Shown piece by piece: positions 1-9,933 of a DNA stretch of 64,000 bases. A program made the translations under genes and the position numbers. The stretch comes from Phyllobacterium endophyticum. Its GTDB lineage: Bacteria; Pseudomonadota; Alphaproteobacteria; Rhizobiales; Rhizobiaceae. The notes beneath the pieces are model-generated. The model made no database searches and had not been told where the DNA came from. It saw only the letters and a list, made by a program, of their open reading frames with translations. Positions within the stretch are counted from its first letter, which is position 1. Each line of letters starts with the position of its first letter. Location of the stretch: assembly GCF_003010935.1 (NCBI RefSeq), contig NZ_PGGN01000001.1, positions 1,054,001-1,118,000 of the forward strand, written 5' to 3'.

Positions 1-234
1 CTGGTGCAAAATGGCTGGGCCCGTGCGAAGGATGGAACGCCGATGGCCGAGATGATGAAGAAAGCCGAGGAGGCCAAGCTGGGTATATTCGGCAGTCCGC
101 CCGCAGCGCTGCCGGCCTCAGCCAACCTGCCCATACCCTCTATAAGTGATGTACCGGAGCCGCAGGCAGAGCCACTATTGGCTCCACCGCCATTGGCTGT
201 ACCAAACGCTCCGTTCCCGCCGCGCCCGGAATAG
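1..234 (+). CDS. C-terminal end of a thermonuclease (SNase)-like protein, partial
   Basis: The frame is open from the first base and stops at 232-234, so the gene begins left of the window. The visible residues start with a segment of the form LVxxGWARA...AEMMKKAEEAKLGIFG, which resembles the last helix of staphylococcal-nuclease-like domains (an 'ALV..GWA' strand followed by 'A...A+...GIW'). A proline- and alanine-rich tail of about 40 residues follows, probably disordered or surface exposed. The nuclease active site would lie outside the window, so activity cannot be judged. It ends directly against the stop codon of the convergent gene at 235. The family assignment rests on one short segment. 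Confidence 0.55.
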   Translation: MVQNGWARAKDGTPMAEMMKKAEEAKLGIFGSPPAALPASANLPIPSISDVPEPQAEPLLAPPPLAVPNAPFPPRPE

Positions 235-618
235 TCACGCTTCGTGGCAAACAGCCTCGACGTTGTGTCCATCAAGATCGCGAACGAACGCGCCATAATA
301 GTTGGGATGATAGTGCGGGCGCAATCCGGGCTGTCCGTTATCTCTACCTCCAGCCGCTATGGCGGCGGCATGAAATGCGTCAACGATATCGCGGCTCTTG
401 ACGCGAAAGGCGATGTGGAGCGGTGGCTTGTTGGGGTCGCCGTTGGTTACCCAGAAGTCGGGCTTGCCGCCCTCACCAAAGCCTGCCACATCCGCGCTCC
501 CGGTAATCGAAGCGGGAACCTCATGGAGCAACTCGTATCCAAGTGGAGCGAGCGCTTCCTTGTAGAACCGCTTGCTTCGCTCGAAATCGCTCACAACGAC
601 ACCTGTATGATCGATCAT
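235..618 (-). CDS. VOC family (glyoxalase/bleomycin-resistance fold) protein
   Basis: This 127-residue protein has the single VOC repeat pair typical of small glyoxalase-like proteins. It starts MIDHTGVVVSDFERSKRFY, with the first metal-ligand-type His at residue 4, and has a central LHIAFRVKSRD strand and a C-terminal RDLDGHNVEAVCH strand with the usual DxDGxxxE pattern. VOC proteins bind a metal and act on thiol adducts, antibiotics or aromatic compounds; the substrate cannot be read here. It lies 33 bases downstream of the lysyl-tRNA synthetase gene in the same direction, so it is probably co-transcribed with it. Confidence 0.85.
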   Translation of the reverse strand: MIDHTGVVVSDFERSKRFYKEALAPLGYELLHEVPASITGSADVAGFGEGGKPDFWVTNGDPNKPPLHIAFRVKSRDIVDAFHAAAIAAGGRDNGQPGLRPHYHPNYYGAFVRDLDGHNVEAVCHEA

Positions 619-651
619 TCATCCCTCCAGAAAATTGTCGTGCCCACCAGT

Positions 652-2307
652 TCAAGATAGTTTCCCAGCAAGCGCTTTCGCGATCAGCGCGCGTGTTTCG
701 GCAATACCGTAAAGCGCAACGAACGAGCCGAAACGCGGGCCGCGTTCCTGACCGATCAACACCTCGTAGAGCATCTGGAAGAACGAAACGGACACGCCGG
801 GCCCTCCCTCGGGGCTTGTTTTTGTGTGATCCTGATATCGTTCGATGCTGCGGGCTACGTCCAGCATGGCATTTTGAATCATGCTTCCATCGGCATTGTC
901 CGGCAAGCTTGCGAGCATTTTGTCCATTGCCCCGAGTGCCAGCCGTTCCACTTGATCAGGTGTCCGAAATTTCTTTGTTGGTTTCACGAAATCGTTGAAG
1001 TAGCGAATAGCGTAGCCCACGAGGTCATCCAGTTCCGGATTGTTCTGCGGTGTGACGCCCGGTGCGTACCGGTAAATGAAACCCCAAAGCACGCTACGGT
1101 TCTCGGCATTGGAAGCGCTGACCAAATTCAACAGAAGGGCAAACGGCACGGGCATCTCGACCGAAGGCGGATTGCCGTTATGTAAATGCCAAACGGGATT
1201 GTTCAGCCGATCCTTCCACGACTGGCGTCCGTAGGCCGAGAGATACGTAAAATATTCGTCCACTGCCTTGGGAATGACATCGAAATATAGGCGCTTTGCC
1301 GTCCTTGGCTTCTGGAACATATAAAGTCCGAGACTTTCCGTCGGCGCATAGGTCAACCATTCGTCGATACTGATGCCGTTCCCCTTCGACTTCGATATTT
1401 TCTGGCCAACATCGTCTAGAAAAAGCTCATAGACGAAATGCTCGGGAGCACGGCCTCCAAGAATCTCGCAAATGCGGTCATACACGATTGCATTTGTCTG
1501 GTGGTCCTTGCCAAACATCTCGAAATCGACCCCGAGTGCTGCCCAACGCATTCCGAAATCAGGCTTCCACTGCAGTTTGACGTTGCCACCGGTGACGGGA
1601 AGGGTTGTCTCCACACCGTTGTCGTCGTCGAACGTTATCGTACCTTGCGCAGGGTCCACATTCTTCATCGGCACGTAGAGAACCCGACCGCTGGTGGGCG
1701 AGATGGGCAGAAAAGGGCTGTAGGTGGCCTGGCGCTCTTCCCCGAGCGTGGGCAACATCACCTCCATTATTTCGCCATAGCGCTCGGCCGCCCGCAGCAA
1801 TACCTCATCAAAGCGTCCGGATCTGTAATATTCCGTAGCACTGGCGAACTCGTACTCAAAACCGAACGTGTCGAGGAACCGGCACAACATGACGTTGTTG
1901 TGGTCTGCAAAACTACTATACCCGCCACCGAAAGGATTGGGCACGGCTGAGAGCGGCTTGTGCAGATGCGGCACGAGCGCAGAGGGGTCTGGAACGCTAT
2001 CTGGAATCTTGCGCATACCATCCATGTCATCGGAGAAGCACAGAAGCTTCGTTTTGACTTTGTCTTTGGTCAACACGCGAAAGGCGTGACGCACCATGGA
2101 TGTGCGCGCGACCTCGCCGAACGTGCCGATGTGCGGCAGCCCCGAAGGCCCATATCCCGTCTCAAACAATATCGTTTCCGGGTAGCCAGTCTTCTCATAT
2201 CGTTTGATGATCTTTCGCGCCTCTTCGAATGGCCACGCCTTGGCCTCTGCAGCCGCCTCGATCAGCTCGGGGCTCAGTTCGATTTGGGTCTCAAGTCGCG
2301 AAATCAT
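652..2307 (-). CDS. lysK: Lysine--tRNA ligase, class I
   Basis: The protein charges tRNA-Lys with lysine. It is the class I (archaeal-type) enzyme found in many alphaproteobacteria in place of the class II LysS. The nucleotide-binding HIGH-type motif is in [12 protein letters not shown] near the N-terminus and the KMSKS-type motif reads KISKSKGNG in the second half. The length of about 551 residues fits the family. I chose the start at 2307 because AGGA lies 7 bases upstream; an in-frame ATG at 2331 adds 8 residues but lacks a clear ribosome binding site. The VOC gene follows closely downstream. No class II LysRS is seen in this window. Confidence 0.95.
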   Translation of the reverse strand: MISRLETQIELSPELIEAAAEAKAWPFEEARKIIKRYEKTGYPETILFETGYGPSGLPHIGTFGEVARTSMVRHAFRVLTKDKVKTKLLCFSDDMDGMRKIPDSVPDPSALVPHLHKPLSAVPNPFGGGYSSFADHNNVMLCRFLDTFGFEYEFASATEYYRSGRFDEVLLRAAERYGEIMEVMLPTLGEERQATYSPFLPISPTSGRVLYVPMKNVDPAQGTITFDDDNGVETTLPVTGGNVKLQWKPDFGMRWAALGVDFEMFGKDHQTNAIVYDRICEILGGRAPEHFVYELFLDDVGQKISKSKGNGISIDEWLTYAPTESLGLYMFQKPRTAKRLYFDVIPKAVDEYFTYLSAYGRQSWKDRLNNPVWHLHNGNPPSVEMPVPFALLLNLVSASNAENRSVLWGFIYRYAPGVTPQNNPELDDLVGYAIRYFNDFVKPTKKFRTPDQVERLALGAMDKMLASLPDNADGSMIQNAMLDVARSIERYQDHTKTSPEGGPGVSVSFFQMLYEVLIGQERGPRFGSFVALYGIAETRALIAKALAGKLS

Positions 2308-2431
2308 TCGTTTTTCCTGTGTTCCTGCCATGTATCAAGGCGCGCGGACACTATGGCGCGACGTCATTGGCGTCAATTGTCAGTATCGGCCTGGAGCAGA
2401 TCCACGCTTGATTTTTACGTGATCGACCGCC

Positions 2432-3271
2432 CTAATAAAAATCAACCGGAAAATAGCGGAGATAGAGTTCTGATGTGGTGCCTTTTTCTTCCAAGGCTTT
2501 CAGAGCGAAATTGAAGGCATCGACGAGCTCACTATTGTCCCTTGCAGTCGCAATCGTCATGCCGTCTCCCAGAAACTGCGGCGCAATATAGGGCCCGCCA
2601 GCGAATACGCAGCAATTGTTCGATTCAAGGCTCCCGATCCAAAAGGACAGGTCAGATCCATCGCCAAATACCGCGTCGATCTTTTTTGCTTGCAGATCCT
2701 TCAACATGAGATCACGCGAAGGATAGCCCACCCAATGGCCGTGCGGGAAATAATCCGCGAAGACGATCTGATGAACGGAACCCTCAACAACTCCCACGGT
2801 CTTGTTGACAAGCGCGTCGGAGAGAGGCTCCGAAAGTGCGGTTCCCTTCAGTGTAACAAAGCGAGCAGGAAGCCTTATATAGGGCGTCGTAAAGGCCAGC
2901 TTCTGGCGCAACGCCGCCGTCGGGCGCAGACCAGCTATGATGGCTTCAGCCTCACCACTGTCCAACGCCTGCTGCAATTCGTTCCAAGGGCGCGCTTCGA
3001 TCTGACAAATCGCCGTGACGGCCAGTTCTTCGCAAATTGCTCTGACAAGATCGATGTTGAAGCCGGAAATGCGGCCGGTACTATCGAGGAAGTTAAACGG
3101 CGGATAATCAACGCTCGTCAGAAAGCGAATGCGTTCGATCGTAGAAAGATCCGGTTTGGAGACGTGCTCACGCCCATCCCAATAATTAGGAAAATCAGAC
3201 TCAGCATGAACTTGTAGTGGCAATGGCAGCACAACGATGAAGGCGAGAGTGGCGAGTGCGCGCAGGTGCAT
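2432..3271 (-). CDS. Transporter substrate-binding protein (amino-acid type, periplasmic)
   Basis: This 279-residue protein starts with a Sec signal peptide (hydrophobic stretch within residues 5-20, cleavage probably after VHA near residue 23). The mature part has the SBP_bac_3 signature: RFLTSVDYPPFNF near the start, GFNIDLVRAICEE for the first lobe, and KTVGVVEGSVHQ at the hinge. Such proteins capture polar amino acids or opines for an ABC importer. No permease or ATPase gene lies beside it, so it may serve a distant transporter or act as a sensor ligand binder. The neighbouring lysK is transcribed in the same direction but is not functionally linked. Confidence 0.85.
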   Translation of the reverse strand: MHLRALATLAFIVVLPLPLQVHAESDFPNYWDGREHVSKPDLSTIERIRFLTSVDYPPFNFLDSTGRISGFNIDLVRAICEELAVTAICQIEARPWNELQQALDSGEAEAIIAGLRPTAALRQKLAFTTPYIRLPARFVTLKGTALSEPLSDALVNKTVGVVEGSVHQIVFADYFPHGHWVGYPSRDLMLKDLQAKKIDAVFGDGSDLSFWIGSLESNNCCVFAGGPYIAPQFLGDGMTIATARDNSELVDAFNFALKALEEKGTTSELYLRYFPVDFY

Positions 3272-3574
3272 CTGGAACTCGTTTTAACTAGGGGATCTGG
3301 GCAAGACGCTAGCATGATTTGAGGCATTGCGACAAATCGGGATGTCGTTCAGCAAAAAAATGCATGACATCGGTGGCGTATTAGAGTTCAAGTATTAGTA
3401 GATGCTTTGTCAGTCAACAAAAAGAAGTTAATTTACTACCAAAGGTATTTGTATTCTCATAATTTCAATTTCAAGTTGAGGGTATTTCAAATGGAATTTT
3501 TACACAGGGCTCAGATGTTTACAGTGATCAAGCCGAATGTCGCGACCATGGTCTTGTTGTCGTAGCGCTTCTCG
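3272..3574. other. AT-rich intergenic region between divergent genes
   Basis: The stretch between the solute-binding protein gene (minus) and the glycosyltransferase (plus) is visibly AT-rich from about 3340 to 3510. Both promoters should lie here, but I see no convincing -35/-10 pair. The last 80 bases carry the possible transposase relic described separately. No RNA gene was recognised. Confidence 0.5.
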
Positions 3575-3640
3575 ATGTCGAATGGGATTGCGAGTTCTCT
3601 TGCAGCGCGTCTGTCACATGGCGGCATGGCAAAGACGTCG
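3493..3640 (-). pseudogene. Possible insertion-sequence relic (transposase C-terminus plus terminal-repeat-like end)
   Basis: On the minus strand an open frame runs into the stop codon at 3511-3513 and ends with a peptide containing [13 protein letters not shown] and ATFGLITVNI. The RYDxKT stretch followed by hydrophobic residues loosely resembles the end of IS5-type DDE transposases. Directly after the stop the minus strand reads GAGCCCTGTGTAAAAATTCC, which looks like the terminal inverted repeat of an insertion sequence. The frame is antisense to the first codons of the glycosyltransferase gene. No partner repeat and no full transposase are present. The family call is a guess from memory. 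Confidence 0.3.
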
Positions 3641-5407
3641 ATCATAGCGGCGTTTCGCCGTTCTGTTGATAACGCGACATCCTTTCTCGACGAACTTTAT
3701 GCGTCGGACGACGCCGACGAAGAACTCATCAGCGGAGCTTTAGCGCAAGAGACGGGATTGCTGTTCGATAAAATAAGGTCAGATGTAGGGGTCATCGCCC
3801 CCACTGCATCAGCCTTCGCCTGGCTCATCCAGATAAGGCATGCGCTTGTCGTTACAGCCAATCGTCAAATACTGATCTATATCGCGCCAACCATGCGAGA
3901 TCTGCCAGTACTCAAAACGCAGCTAGCGCAAAGCAGAGATATGGCGCTTCGGCTGCGCATCACAACGCGCTCGCACCTCTCTGAGTTTTTGCGCACGCGC
4001 CATGAGAACGCACTGCTTGCGAACGCCTTGAACATGGTCGAGGTGGCAAACCATGGATTTTCCGCTCGGATCGTACTGACCGGCAGACAGGGTATCTTTG
4101 TCGGGCTTATAGGGGCCGCAATCTTGTCCGGTATCGCAATGGCACCCTCCAGCCTATCGTGTATTCTTCACATGATATTCTCGTTGTTTTTTGTGGCGTG
4201 CATTCTGCTGCGCATACTGGCAATAAGGGCAGCCGATACAAGAGTGACTGCAGTTCGTCCAGCCGCGGCGATGCGCAAACTTCCCGTTTATAGCGTCATG
4301 ATTGCACTATACAGGGAGGTCGACGTGGTTCCGCAATTGATCCGGTCCATGAAGCAGCTTAACTGGCCACTTTCGAGGCTTGAGGTGTTCTTCCTGTGCG
4401 AAGCTGACGACACTGCCACTTTGACTGCATTCGAGAGTCAAAGATTGCCCCACGGTTTCAAGGTTGTTCCGGTTCCTTGCCTGGGACCTCGAACCAAACC
4501 GAAGGCGCTCAACTACGGACTGCAACTGGTGAACGGCGAGTTTGTCGTAGTCTATGACGCGGAAGACCGTCCGCACCCCGATCAACTAGCAGAGGCGTGG
4601 CAGCGCTTCACCGCGGCAGAAGGAGATCTGGCATGTCTACAAGCTCCACTGGTGATTGCCAATGCGCATGAAGGGTGGATTGCCCGCCTGTTTGCCTTCG
4701 AATACGCCGCGAATTTCTTTGGACTTCTTCCATGGCTGGCAAGCAAGGGACTTGTTCTGCCACTTGGCGGAAGTTCAAATCATTTTCGGCGTGAATGTTT
4801 GATTGCGGTTGGTGGCTGGGATCCCTACAACGTAACTGAAGACGCTGAACTTGGTACCCGTCTGGTGCGCTCCGGATTTAGGGTCGAGATGCTGTCCCTG
4901 CCAACGATTGAGGATGCACCGACGGAGGCGGCAGTCTGGCTGCGGCAGCGGACACGTTGGCTTAAGGGCTGGACACAAACGTGGCTTGTCGAGATGCGGC
5001 ATCCGGTGCGACTTTTCAGGGACCTCGGTCCGCGGCGTTTTCTTGTCTATCATGGCTTAGCTGCTGGTTTGATCGTCTCGTCACTCCTCTATCCGTTCAT
5101 GCTCGTTTTTATGGCATACTCGGTGTTCAGTCTCATTCTTTACGATACCAGTATAACCAACCGAAGCATCCTTCTGTTCGATTTCATGAACATCACGATG
5201 GGATTTCTGTCGTTTCATGCGCTTGGTAGGAGCAGTACCGCGGGTAAACGGATAAAGGGCCCGATATTGCGCTGTGTTCCGCTCTACTGGCTCATGATGT
5301 CGATGGCGGCGTGGCGAGCGGTCAAGCAACTCTGTACAAAGCCCTTCCTTTGGGAAAAAACGCCGCATCGCCCGTTTGCTAGAGAAAACCCGGACCCGAG
5401 CCGATGA
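3575..5407 (+). CDS. Membrane-bound family 2 glycosyltransferase
   Basis: This processive-type GT2 enzyme transfers sugars from nucleotide donors, probably to make a beta-glucan or similar exported polymer. An N-terminal region (about residues 35-150) resembles the GspE/MshE N-terminal-like domain found on rhizobial glycosyltransferases of this kind. Two membrane helices follow at about 172-215. The catalytic domain has the DAED donor-binding motif at 328-331, ED at 422-423 and QRTRW at 458-462. Further membrane segments lie near 495-600. The first codons overlap a possible insertion-sequence relic, so ATG 3626 (residue 18) is an alternative start. The 3' end overlaps ppk2 convergently by 29 bases. 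The acceptor and sugar are unknown. Confidence 0.88.
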   Translation: MSNGIASSLAARLSHGGMAKTSIIAAFRRSVDNATSFLDELYASDDADEELISGALAQETGLLFDKIRSDVGVIAPTASAFAWLIQIRHALVVTANRQILIYIAPTMRDLPVLKTQLAQSRDMALRLRITTRSHLSEFLRTRHENALLANALNMVEVANHGFSARIVLTGRQGIFVGLIGAAILSGIAMAPSSLSCILHMIFSLFFVACILLRILAIRAADTRVTAVRPAAAMRKLPVYSVMIALYREVDVVPQLIRSMKQLNWPLSRLEVFFLCEADDTATLTAFESQRLPHGFKVVPVPCLGPRTKPKALNYGLQLVNGEFVVVYDAEDRPHPDQLAEAWQRFTAAEGDLACLQAPLVIANAHEGWIARLFAFEYAANFFGLLPWLASKGLVLPLGGSSNHFRRECLIAVGGWDPYNVTEDAELGTRLVRSGFRVEMLSLPTIEDAPTEAAVWLRQRTRWLKGWTQTWLVEMRHPVRLFRDLGPRRFLVYHGLAAGLIVSSLLYPFMLVFMAYSVFSLILYDTSITNRSILLFDFMNITMGFLSFHALGRSSTAGKRIKGPILRCVPLYWLMMSMAAWRAVKQLCTKPFLWEKTPHRPFARENPDPSR

Positions 5408-6293
5408 TCAACGGGTCTTCTTTCCCGATCACATCTATATTGCGGCCCTCGTACGGCAAACTCAGCAGAATTCTGCGAATGACTGCGAGGCGGGCGCGGC
5501 GTTTATCATTGGATTTAACGATAGTCCACGGAGCATGCGCCGTATGGGTCCGTTCCATCATCTCGTTGCGGGCCTTGGTGTAATCATCCCATTTCTCAGC
5601 GCCGGCAATATCGATGGGCGAGAATTTCCAGTTCTTGAGCGGACTGTGCCTGCGGTCGTGAAAGCGCTTCAGCTGCATGATCTGCCCGATGTTGAGCCAG
5701 AACTTGAAAAAGTGAATACCATCTGCCACGATCATGCGTTCGAAGCCGGGTACTTCCTCGAGAAAGGATTCATGCTGTTCCGGCGTGCAAAAGCCGAGGA
5801 CCGGCTCGACGCCGGCGCGATTATACCACGAGCGATCAAACGTAACGAACTCCCCCGTGGTGGGGAAGTGCGAGACGTAGCGCTGGAAATACCATTGTCC
5901 ACGTTCGGTCTCGCTGGGCTTCGGCAGGGCCACATTGCGCGCGTTTCGCGGATTCATATATTGGCGCAAGTTGAATATGGTCCCGCCCTTACCCGCCGCA
6001 TCACGGCCTTCGAAAATTATCATGACGCGCTGGCCCGTGTCCTGCAGCCAATACTGCATCTTGACCAACTGTATCTGTAACTGTTCGAGTGTCTCGCCAT
6101 ATTCGTCTTTAGACATTTTGTCGGTGTAGGGGAAATCTCCCGATACCAGCGCACCGTCTTCTACCCAGTCCGGCAACTTCGGATTGTCGATGTCGAAGTT
6201 GCGTGTTCTGCCATCGATATTAAGCTTGAGTGTCGATTTTGCCGATTTAAGGCGCTCCGGTTTCTTTTTTGAATCTTTACCCAAGGCACTCAT
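5379..6293 (-). CDS. ppk2: Polyphosphate kinase 2
   Basis: PPK2 enzymes reversibly transfer phosphate between inorganic polyphosphate and nucleoside diphosphates, usually favouring GTP or ATP synthesis. The Walker A motif is in [15 protein letters not shown]; the lid and substrate loop are seen in [19 protein letters not shown] and in [19 protein letters not shown] start the protein at 6293 (MSALGKD, about 304 residues), which matches family length; the open frame extends to 6407 but would then run into the promoter region of the divergent kinase gene. It is divergent from a PhoR-like sensor, which fits a phosphate-related locus. Confidence 0.95.
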   Translation of the reverse strand: MSALGKDSKKKPERLKSAKSTLKLNIDGRTRNFDIDNPKLPDWVEDGALVSGDFPYTDKMSKDEYGETLEQLQIQLVKMQYWLQDTGQRVMIIFEGRDAAGKGGTIFNLRQYMNPRNARNVALPKPSETERGQWYFQRYVSHFPTTGEFVTFDRSWYNRAGVEPVLGFCTPEQHESFLEEVPGFERMIVADGIHFFKFWLNIGQIMQLKRFHDRRHSPLKNWKFSPIDIAGAEKWDDYTKARNEMMERTHTAHAPWTIVKSNDKRRARLAVIRRILLSLPYEGRNIDVIGKEDPLIIGSGPGFL

Positions 6294-6376
6294 CCTCAAT
6301 TGACACAAAGGCATGTTATTGGGAGAGCGTTGCGTCGTCCAGAGGCGAAAAAGGTTGCAGTGCAGGAGTTTAACGC

Positions 6377-7654
6377 ATGACAATATGGGGGCCGGAAGGC
6401 TTGGCATTGCGGCAAAGAGCGATGGATAGGCTGTTCCAGGCGCGCTTTTTGCTGGGAGCCGCAGCCTTCATCACAGCACTAGTTTTGAGTTCTGGCGCTT
6501 CCTGGTGGTTAAGCTTTGGTATCCTGATGATGGTCTACCTTGCTATCATCGTACTCTCTGCAGCACTCCCGCGCACTGCTGATCCGTACGCCAATGCCAA
6601 TTTCAACGAGCCGGCAGTCTTCCGGCTGTCAGGTCAGCAGCTAGCAGCCCAGTTACCGGATCCACTTATCATCTTCGACCATGCGGGGACGATCCTTTTT
6701 GTCAACCCGGCAGCCAATGGTGCTTTCCCGCCCCTGGCTCGTGGCGGTGCTCTATTGATGCATTTCCGCGCGCCAGAAATGCAGACGCTTGTCCAAGCCG
6801 TAATGGCCGATGCGCTGCCGCGATCAGTCGACTATTTCGAGCGCGTGCCGGTGGAACGCTGGTACCGTGCTACCGTGCTCCTACTCGATCAAGCGGGCGG
6901 AGCGAACCGACAATATCTGCTATCATTCCGCGATCAGACCGAAGCGCATCGGCTTGAGCGAATGCGGTCCGACTTCATCGCCAATGCCAGTCATGAACTT
7001 CGCACCCCTCTGGCGTCGCTCAGCGGATTCATTGAGACGTTACGCGGTCCGGCACGCAATGATGAAGCAGCGCGCGACAATTTTCTTGAGATCATGCAGA
7101 AACAGGCCGAGCGTATGGCACGGCTGATCGATGACCTCCTGTCACTGTCCCGCATCGAGATGAAGGCCCACATAGCCGTGAAGGACCAGGTGGATCTAAC
7201 CACAGTGCTCAATCATGTCGCCGATTCCCTCAAGCCACTTGCCACTAATCTCGGCGTGGAAATAGAGCGGCACATCGAGCCGGGTCCAGTAAGCGTATTG
7301 GGTGACCGCGACGAACTGACTCAGGTATTCCAGAACCTGATCGAGAACGCCTGCAAATATGGTCAGTCCGGGAAGAAGATCATCGTGGAACTGAAGCGCG
7401 CTGGTGAGTCCATCAAAGCCAGCGTTCAGGACTTCGGACCGGGAATACCTGATGAGCACATACCGCGGCTTACCGAGCGCTTCTACCGCGTCAGCCTGGA
7501 AACCAGTAGAGCGCAGAAAGGGACGGGACTCGGTCTCGCCATAGTAAAGCACATCCTTACCCGCCATCGAGCCCGGCTGGTAGTTCGATCAAAAGTCGGC
7601 GAGGGCTCTTCGTTCACAGTCATGTTCGAACCTCAAAAACTTGAGCGTACATAA
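6377..7654 (+). CDS. phoR: PhoR-like sensor histidine kinase
   Basis: This 425-residue membrane kinase has two hydrophobic segments near residues 20-65, a PAS-like region (about 90-190), the phosphoacceptor H-box [14 protein letters not shown], and a HATPase domain with N-box [12 protein letters not shown]1 box DFGPGIP and G2 box [11 protein letters not shown]. The architecture and the sequence around the H-box match PhoR, which senses phosphate status through the Pst system and phosphorylates PhoB. AGGAG lies 8 bases before the ATG. Neither phoB nor pst genes are adjacent: the next gene is gcrA in the opposite orientation. PhoR is the best match, but the partner is not visible. Confidence 0.85.
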   Translation: MTIWGPEGLALRQRAMDRLFQARFLLGAAAFITALVLSSGASWWLSFGILMMVYLAIIVLSAALPRTADPYANANFNEPAVFRLSGQQLAAQLPDPLIIFDHAGTILFVNPAANGAFPPLARGGALLMHFRAPEMQTLVQAVMADALPRSVDYFERVPVERWYRATVLLLDQAGGANRQYLLSFRDQTEAHRLERMRSDFIANASHELRTPLASLSGFIETLRGPARNDEAARDNFLEIMQKQAERMARLIDDLLSLSRIEMKAHIAVKDQVDLTTVLNHVADSLKPLATNLGVEIERHIEPGPVSVLGDRDELTQVFQNLIENACKYGQSGKKIIVELKRAGESIKASVQDFGPGIPDEHIPRLTERFYRVSLETSRAQKGTGLGLAIVKHILTRHRARLVVRSKVGEGSSFTVMFEPQKLERT

Positions 7655-7662
7655 CAGAAAAA

Positions 7663-7678
7663 GGCGCCATGCGGCGCC
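7663..7678 (-). terminator. Intrinsic terminator of gcrA
   Basis: A perfect inverted repeat, GGCGCC - ATGC loop - GGCGCC, lies between the convergent phoR and gcrA genes. Read on the minus strand it is followed by a run of T residues (complement of 7658-7662), so it should terminate gcrA. On the plus strand the tail is poor in T, so termination of phoR there is weaker. Confidence 0.8.
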
Positions 7679-7705
7679 CTTGAATGAACATCTGTAATAA
7701 CAACA

Positions 7706-8230
7706 TCACCGAATGCGGCGGCGATCCGACGCGGGCTGATATGCCAGACGCGAATGATAGGTGCAATATGGTCCGGATTCTCCAACGTCATTGCCGCAAA
7801 AATTGAAATCCGGCTGCAGAGGATCCCCGACTGGCCATTTGCATGTCCGCTCACTCAACTGAACGAGCTCAAGACGTCGAGAGATAGGAACGACGACGTC
7901 AGTCACGGTTTTCGTGACAGTGTGGGCAACAAGGTCGGTGCTGTATTCTGTCTGCAATGCTGTCGCGCCTACACTGCGATTCACGACCCGGCTCGACATG
8001 TGCCCCAGGGACCCGGGGCTACGATGGCCGCCAGACGCGGTGGTGTTGACCTTTTTGCTGCGTGTCTGGGTCGAGGTGGACTTGCCGCGTCCCGACAGCT
8101 TCAGCCGATGTACCTTGCCGATGACAGCATTGCGGCTGACACCGCCCAGTTGTGCTGCGATCTGGCTTGCACTTAGACCTTCGGCCCAAAGTTTCTTCAG
8201 CTGCTCTACGCGCTCATCTGTCCAGTTCAT
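7706..8230 (-). CDS. gcrA: Cell cycle regulator GcrA
   Basis: GcrA is an alphaproteobacterial transcription regulator that works with sigma-70 and CcrM methylation (GAnTC sites) to control cell-cycle genes. The N-terminal helix-turn-helix region MNWTDERVEQLKKLWAEGLS followed by QIAAQLGG and NAVIGKVHRL is highly characteristic. A charged variable linker follows, then the C-terminal sigma-binding domain with two cysteine pairs in CKWPVGDP...FNFCGN and GPYCTYH. The length of 174 residues is normal. The start at 8230 gives the canonical N-terminus. A terminator lies 28 bases downstream. Confidence 0.95.
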   Translation of the reverse strand: MNWTDERVEQLKKLWAEGLSASQIAAQLGGVSRNAVIGKVHRLKLSGRGKSTSTQTRSKKVNTTASGGHRSPGSLGHMSSRVVNRSVGATALQTEYSTDLVAHTVTKTVTDVVVPISRRLELVQLSERTCKWPVGDPLQPDFNFCGNDVGESGPYCTYHSRLAYQPASDRRRIR

Positions 8231-8572
8231 CGTTTCCTAGCTCCAAATGGGGCTCAGTTTTGTGCGGACGGTAGATTGAATCCTTCCTCGCATCTGGATT
8301 GCTCCAGATTGGCCTGACACTATATCTATTCAGATGACGAGGACGCCGCACGAAATCTAGCTATTTCTTTTCACAACGTACAATATGGGACGACTCTGTG
8401 ACAAGAGTCGGTCGGGCATCCCAACGTGGGTTTTTACGGTTTTCCCCAACTTGCACGATCAACTGTTGCAAAAAAGACTCGTTATGCGGCTGTGCGCTTA
8501 CTCGCTTCGGTTGCAAATCATCTCTTGCAGAATATCGTGGGCGGCGGTGTCGAGACACTCTGAAGTGTTCAT
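8231..8572. other. Intergenic region upstream of gcrA and argD
   Basis: This stretch of about 340 bases lies between divergent gcrA and the argD leader. It must hold the gcrA promoter. An open frame spans part of it on the minus strand but shows no coding-like composition and no family. I see no tRNA, repeat or clear small RNA, although a transcript ending at the hairpin at 8611-8640 could begin here. Confidence 0.4.
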
Positions 8573-8601
8573 TTGACAATTGCAGTTTGAATGACGATAT
8601 T
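8573..8601 (+). promoter_or_regulatory. Predicted sigma-70 promoter for argD
   Basis: A perfect -35 hexamer TTGACA (8573-8578) is followed after 17 bases by GATATT (8596-8601), a reasonable -10. Transcription would start near 8608, only a few bases before a strong terminator-like hairpin, and about 110 bases before argD. Confidence 0.5.
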
Positions 8602-8610
8602 AACGGCGTG

Positions 8611-8646
8611 GCCGCCCCCAAAATGGCATTGTGGGGCGGCTTTTTG
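8611..8646 (+). terminator. Terminator-like hairpin in the argD leader
   Basis: GCCGCCCC (8611-8618) pairs exactly with GGGGCGGC (8633-8640) across a 14-base loop and is followed by TTTTTG. It has the form of a rho-independent terminator on the plus strand. No upstream plus-strand gene needs terminating here, since phoR ends almost 1 kb earlier. It may therefore be an attenuator for the arginine operon or the end of an unannotated small RNA. Confidence 0.6.
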
Positions 8647-8716
8647 ATTTGGTCGCTGCCGGTTCCCTCTTTGTAATCAGCAGGTTTGAAAAATGGGTTT
8701 TGGAGGCCCTGAAGAC

Positions 8717-9922
8717 ATGACGGACGCACGCGCGCAACCGCTTTACGACACGTATGCTCGTGCGGATCTGCGCTTTGAGCGAGGTGAGGGCGTTTGGCTT
8801 TTTACCGATTCCGGCATTCGCTACCTCGACTTCGCCGCTGGTATAGCCGTGAACTCCCTCGGTTATTCACACCCGCACCTTGTCACAGCCTTGAAGGCCC
8901 AGGCGGACAAGCTATGGCATCTGTCGAATATTTACGAAATACCGGGCCAGGAGCGTCTGGGACAGCGTCTTGTAGATAATACGTTTGCTGACAAGGTTTT
9001 CTTTACCAATTCCGGTGCGGAAGCTTTGGAATGTGCGATCAAGACAGCCCGGCGCTATCATTATGTCAATGGTGAGCACGAGCGGTTCCGCATCATCACC
9101 TTTGAAGGGGCTTTTCACGGCAGAACCCTGGCCACGATCGCGGCCGGCGGGCAGCCTAAATATCTTGAAGGGTTTGGACCTAAAGTTGAAGGCTTCGATC
9201 AAGTGCCCTTTGGTGATGTAAACGCACTTAAGGCGGCTATAGGGCCCGAAACAGCAGCCATATTGATCGAGCCGGTTCAAGGCGAGGGTGGTGTTCGACC
9301 AGTACCAGAGGAGGAGTTGCGCGCTTTGCGCGGTCTTTGCGATGAGCATGGCCTGCTACTTATTCTCGATGAGGTGCAAACGGGGATGGGGCGCACCGGC
9401 AAGCTATTCGCTCATGAGTGGTCAGGGATCCAGCCGGATATCATGGCTGTTGCCAAGGGCATAGGCGGTGGCTTTCCGCTTGGTGCATGTCTCGCGACTG
9501 CCGAAGCCGCCAAGGGCATGACAGCGGGCGTACATGGTACCACCTATGGCGGCAATCCACTTGCTATGGCGGTCGGCAATGCTGTGCTGGATGTGATTTT
9601 GGAAGAAGGATTCCTTGAGCGGGTGCAGCACGTCGCACTGATCATGAAGCAGGGGCTCGCCTCGATTTCGGATCGTTATCCGGAAGCCATTTCCGAAGTG
9701 CGCGGCCGTGGTTTCCTCATCGGACTGAAGTGTCGCGTTCCAAACACCACAATGGTTCAAGCGTTGCGTGACGAACATTTACTTACCGTCGGTGCCGGCG
9801 ACAACGTCGTTCGCCTTCTGCCACCACTGGTTGCAACTGAAGCGGATGTCCGCGAAGCTCTCGCACGAATCGAAGCAGCAGCCGAACGTCTGTCTGTCAC
9901 ACCGAGACAGAAAAGCGCTTAA
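8717..9922 (+). CDS. argD: Acetylornithine/succinylornithine aminotransferase
   Basis: This PLP-dependent class III aminotransferase converts N-acetylglutamate semialdehyde to N-acetylornithine in arginine synthesis, and the same family can serve in lysine synthesis. It shows the PLP-phosphate loop [11 protein letters not shown] near residue 98, the cofactor Asp in [12 protein letters not shown] and the Schiff-base lysine K247 in [14 protein letters not shown]. The length of 401 residues is normal. I chose ATG 8717 because GGAGG precedes it by 10 bases and the N-terminus then matches the family; ATG 8693 is possible. argF follows after 11 bases and hslO overlaps argF, so the three form one operon. 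Confidence 0.94.
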   Translation: MTDARAQPLYDTYARADLRFERGEGVWLFTDSGIRYLDFAAGIAVNSLGYSHPHLVTALKAQADKLWHLSNIYEIPGQERLGQRLVDNTFADKVFFTNSGAEALECAIKTARRYHYVNGEHERFRIITFEGAFHGRTLATIAAGGQPKYLEGFGPKVEGFDQVPFGDVNALKAAIGPETAAILIEPVQGEGGVRPVPEEELRALRGLCDEHGLLLILDEVQTGMGRTGKLFAHEWSGIQPDIMAVAKGIGGGFPLGACLATAEAAKGMTAGVHGTTYGGNPLAMAVGNAVLDVILEEGFLERVQHVALIMKQGLASISDRYPEAISEVRGRGFLIGLKCRVPNTTMVQALRDEHLLTVGAGDNVVRLLPPLVATEADVREALARIEAAAERLSVTPRQKSA

Positions 9923-9933
9923 AGACAGGTTGC

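Noticed and set aside
5376-6080. A 234-codon open frame opposite ppk2
   Set aside because: It mirrors the polyphosphate kinase gene, has no recognisable motif, and overlaps the end of the glycosyltransferase gene.
8361-8729. A minus-strand open frame in the gcrA-argD gap
   Set aside because: It covers the predicted argD promoter and hairpin, overlaps the argD start, and its translation looks random.
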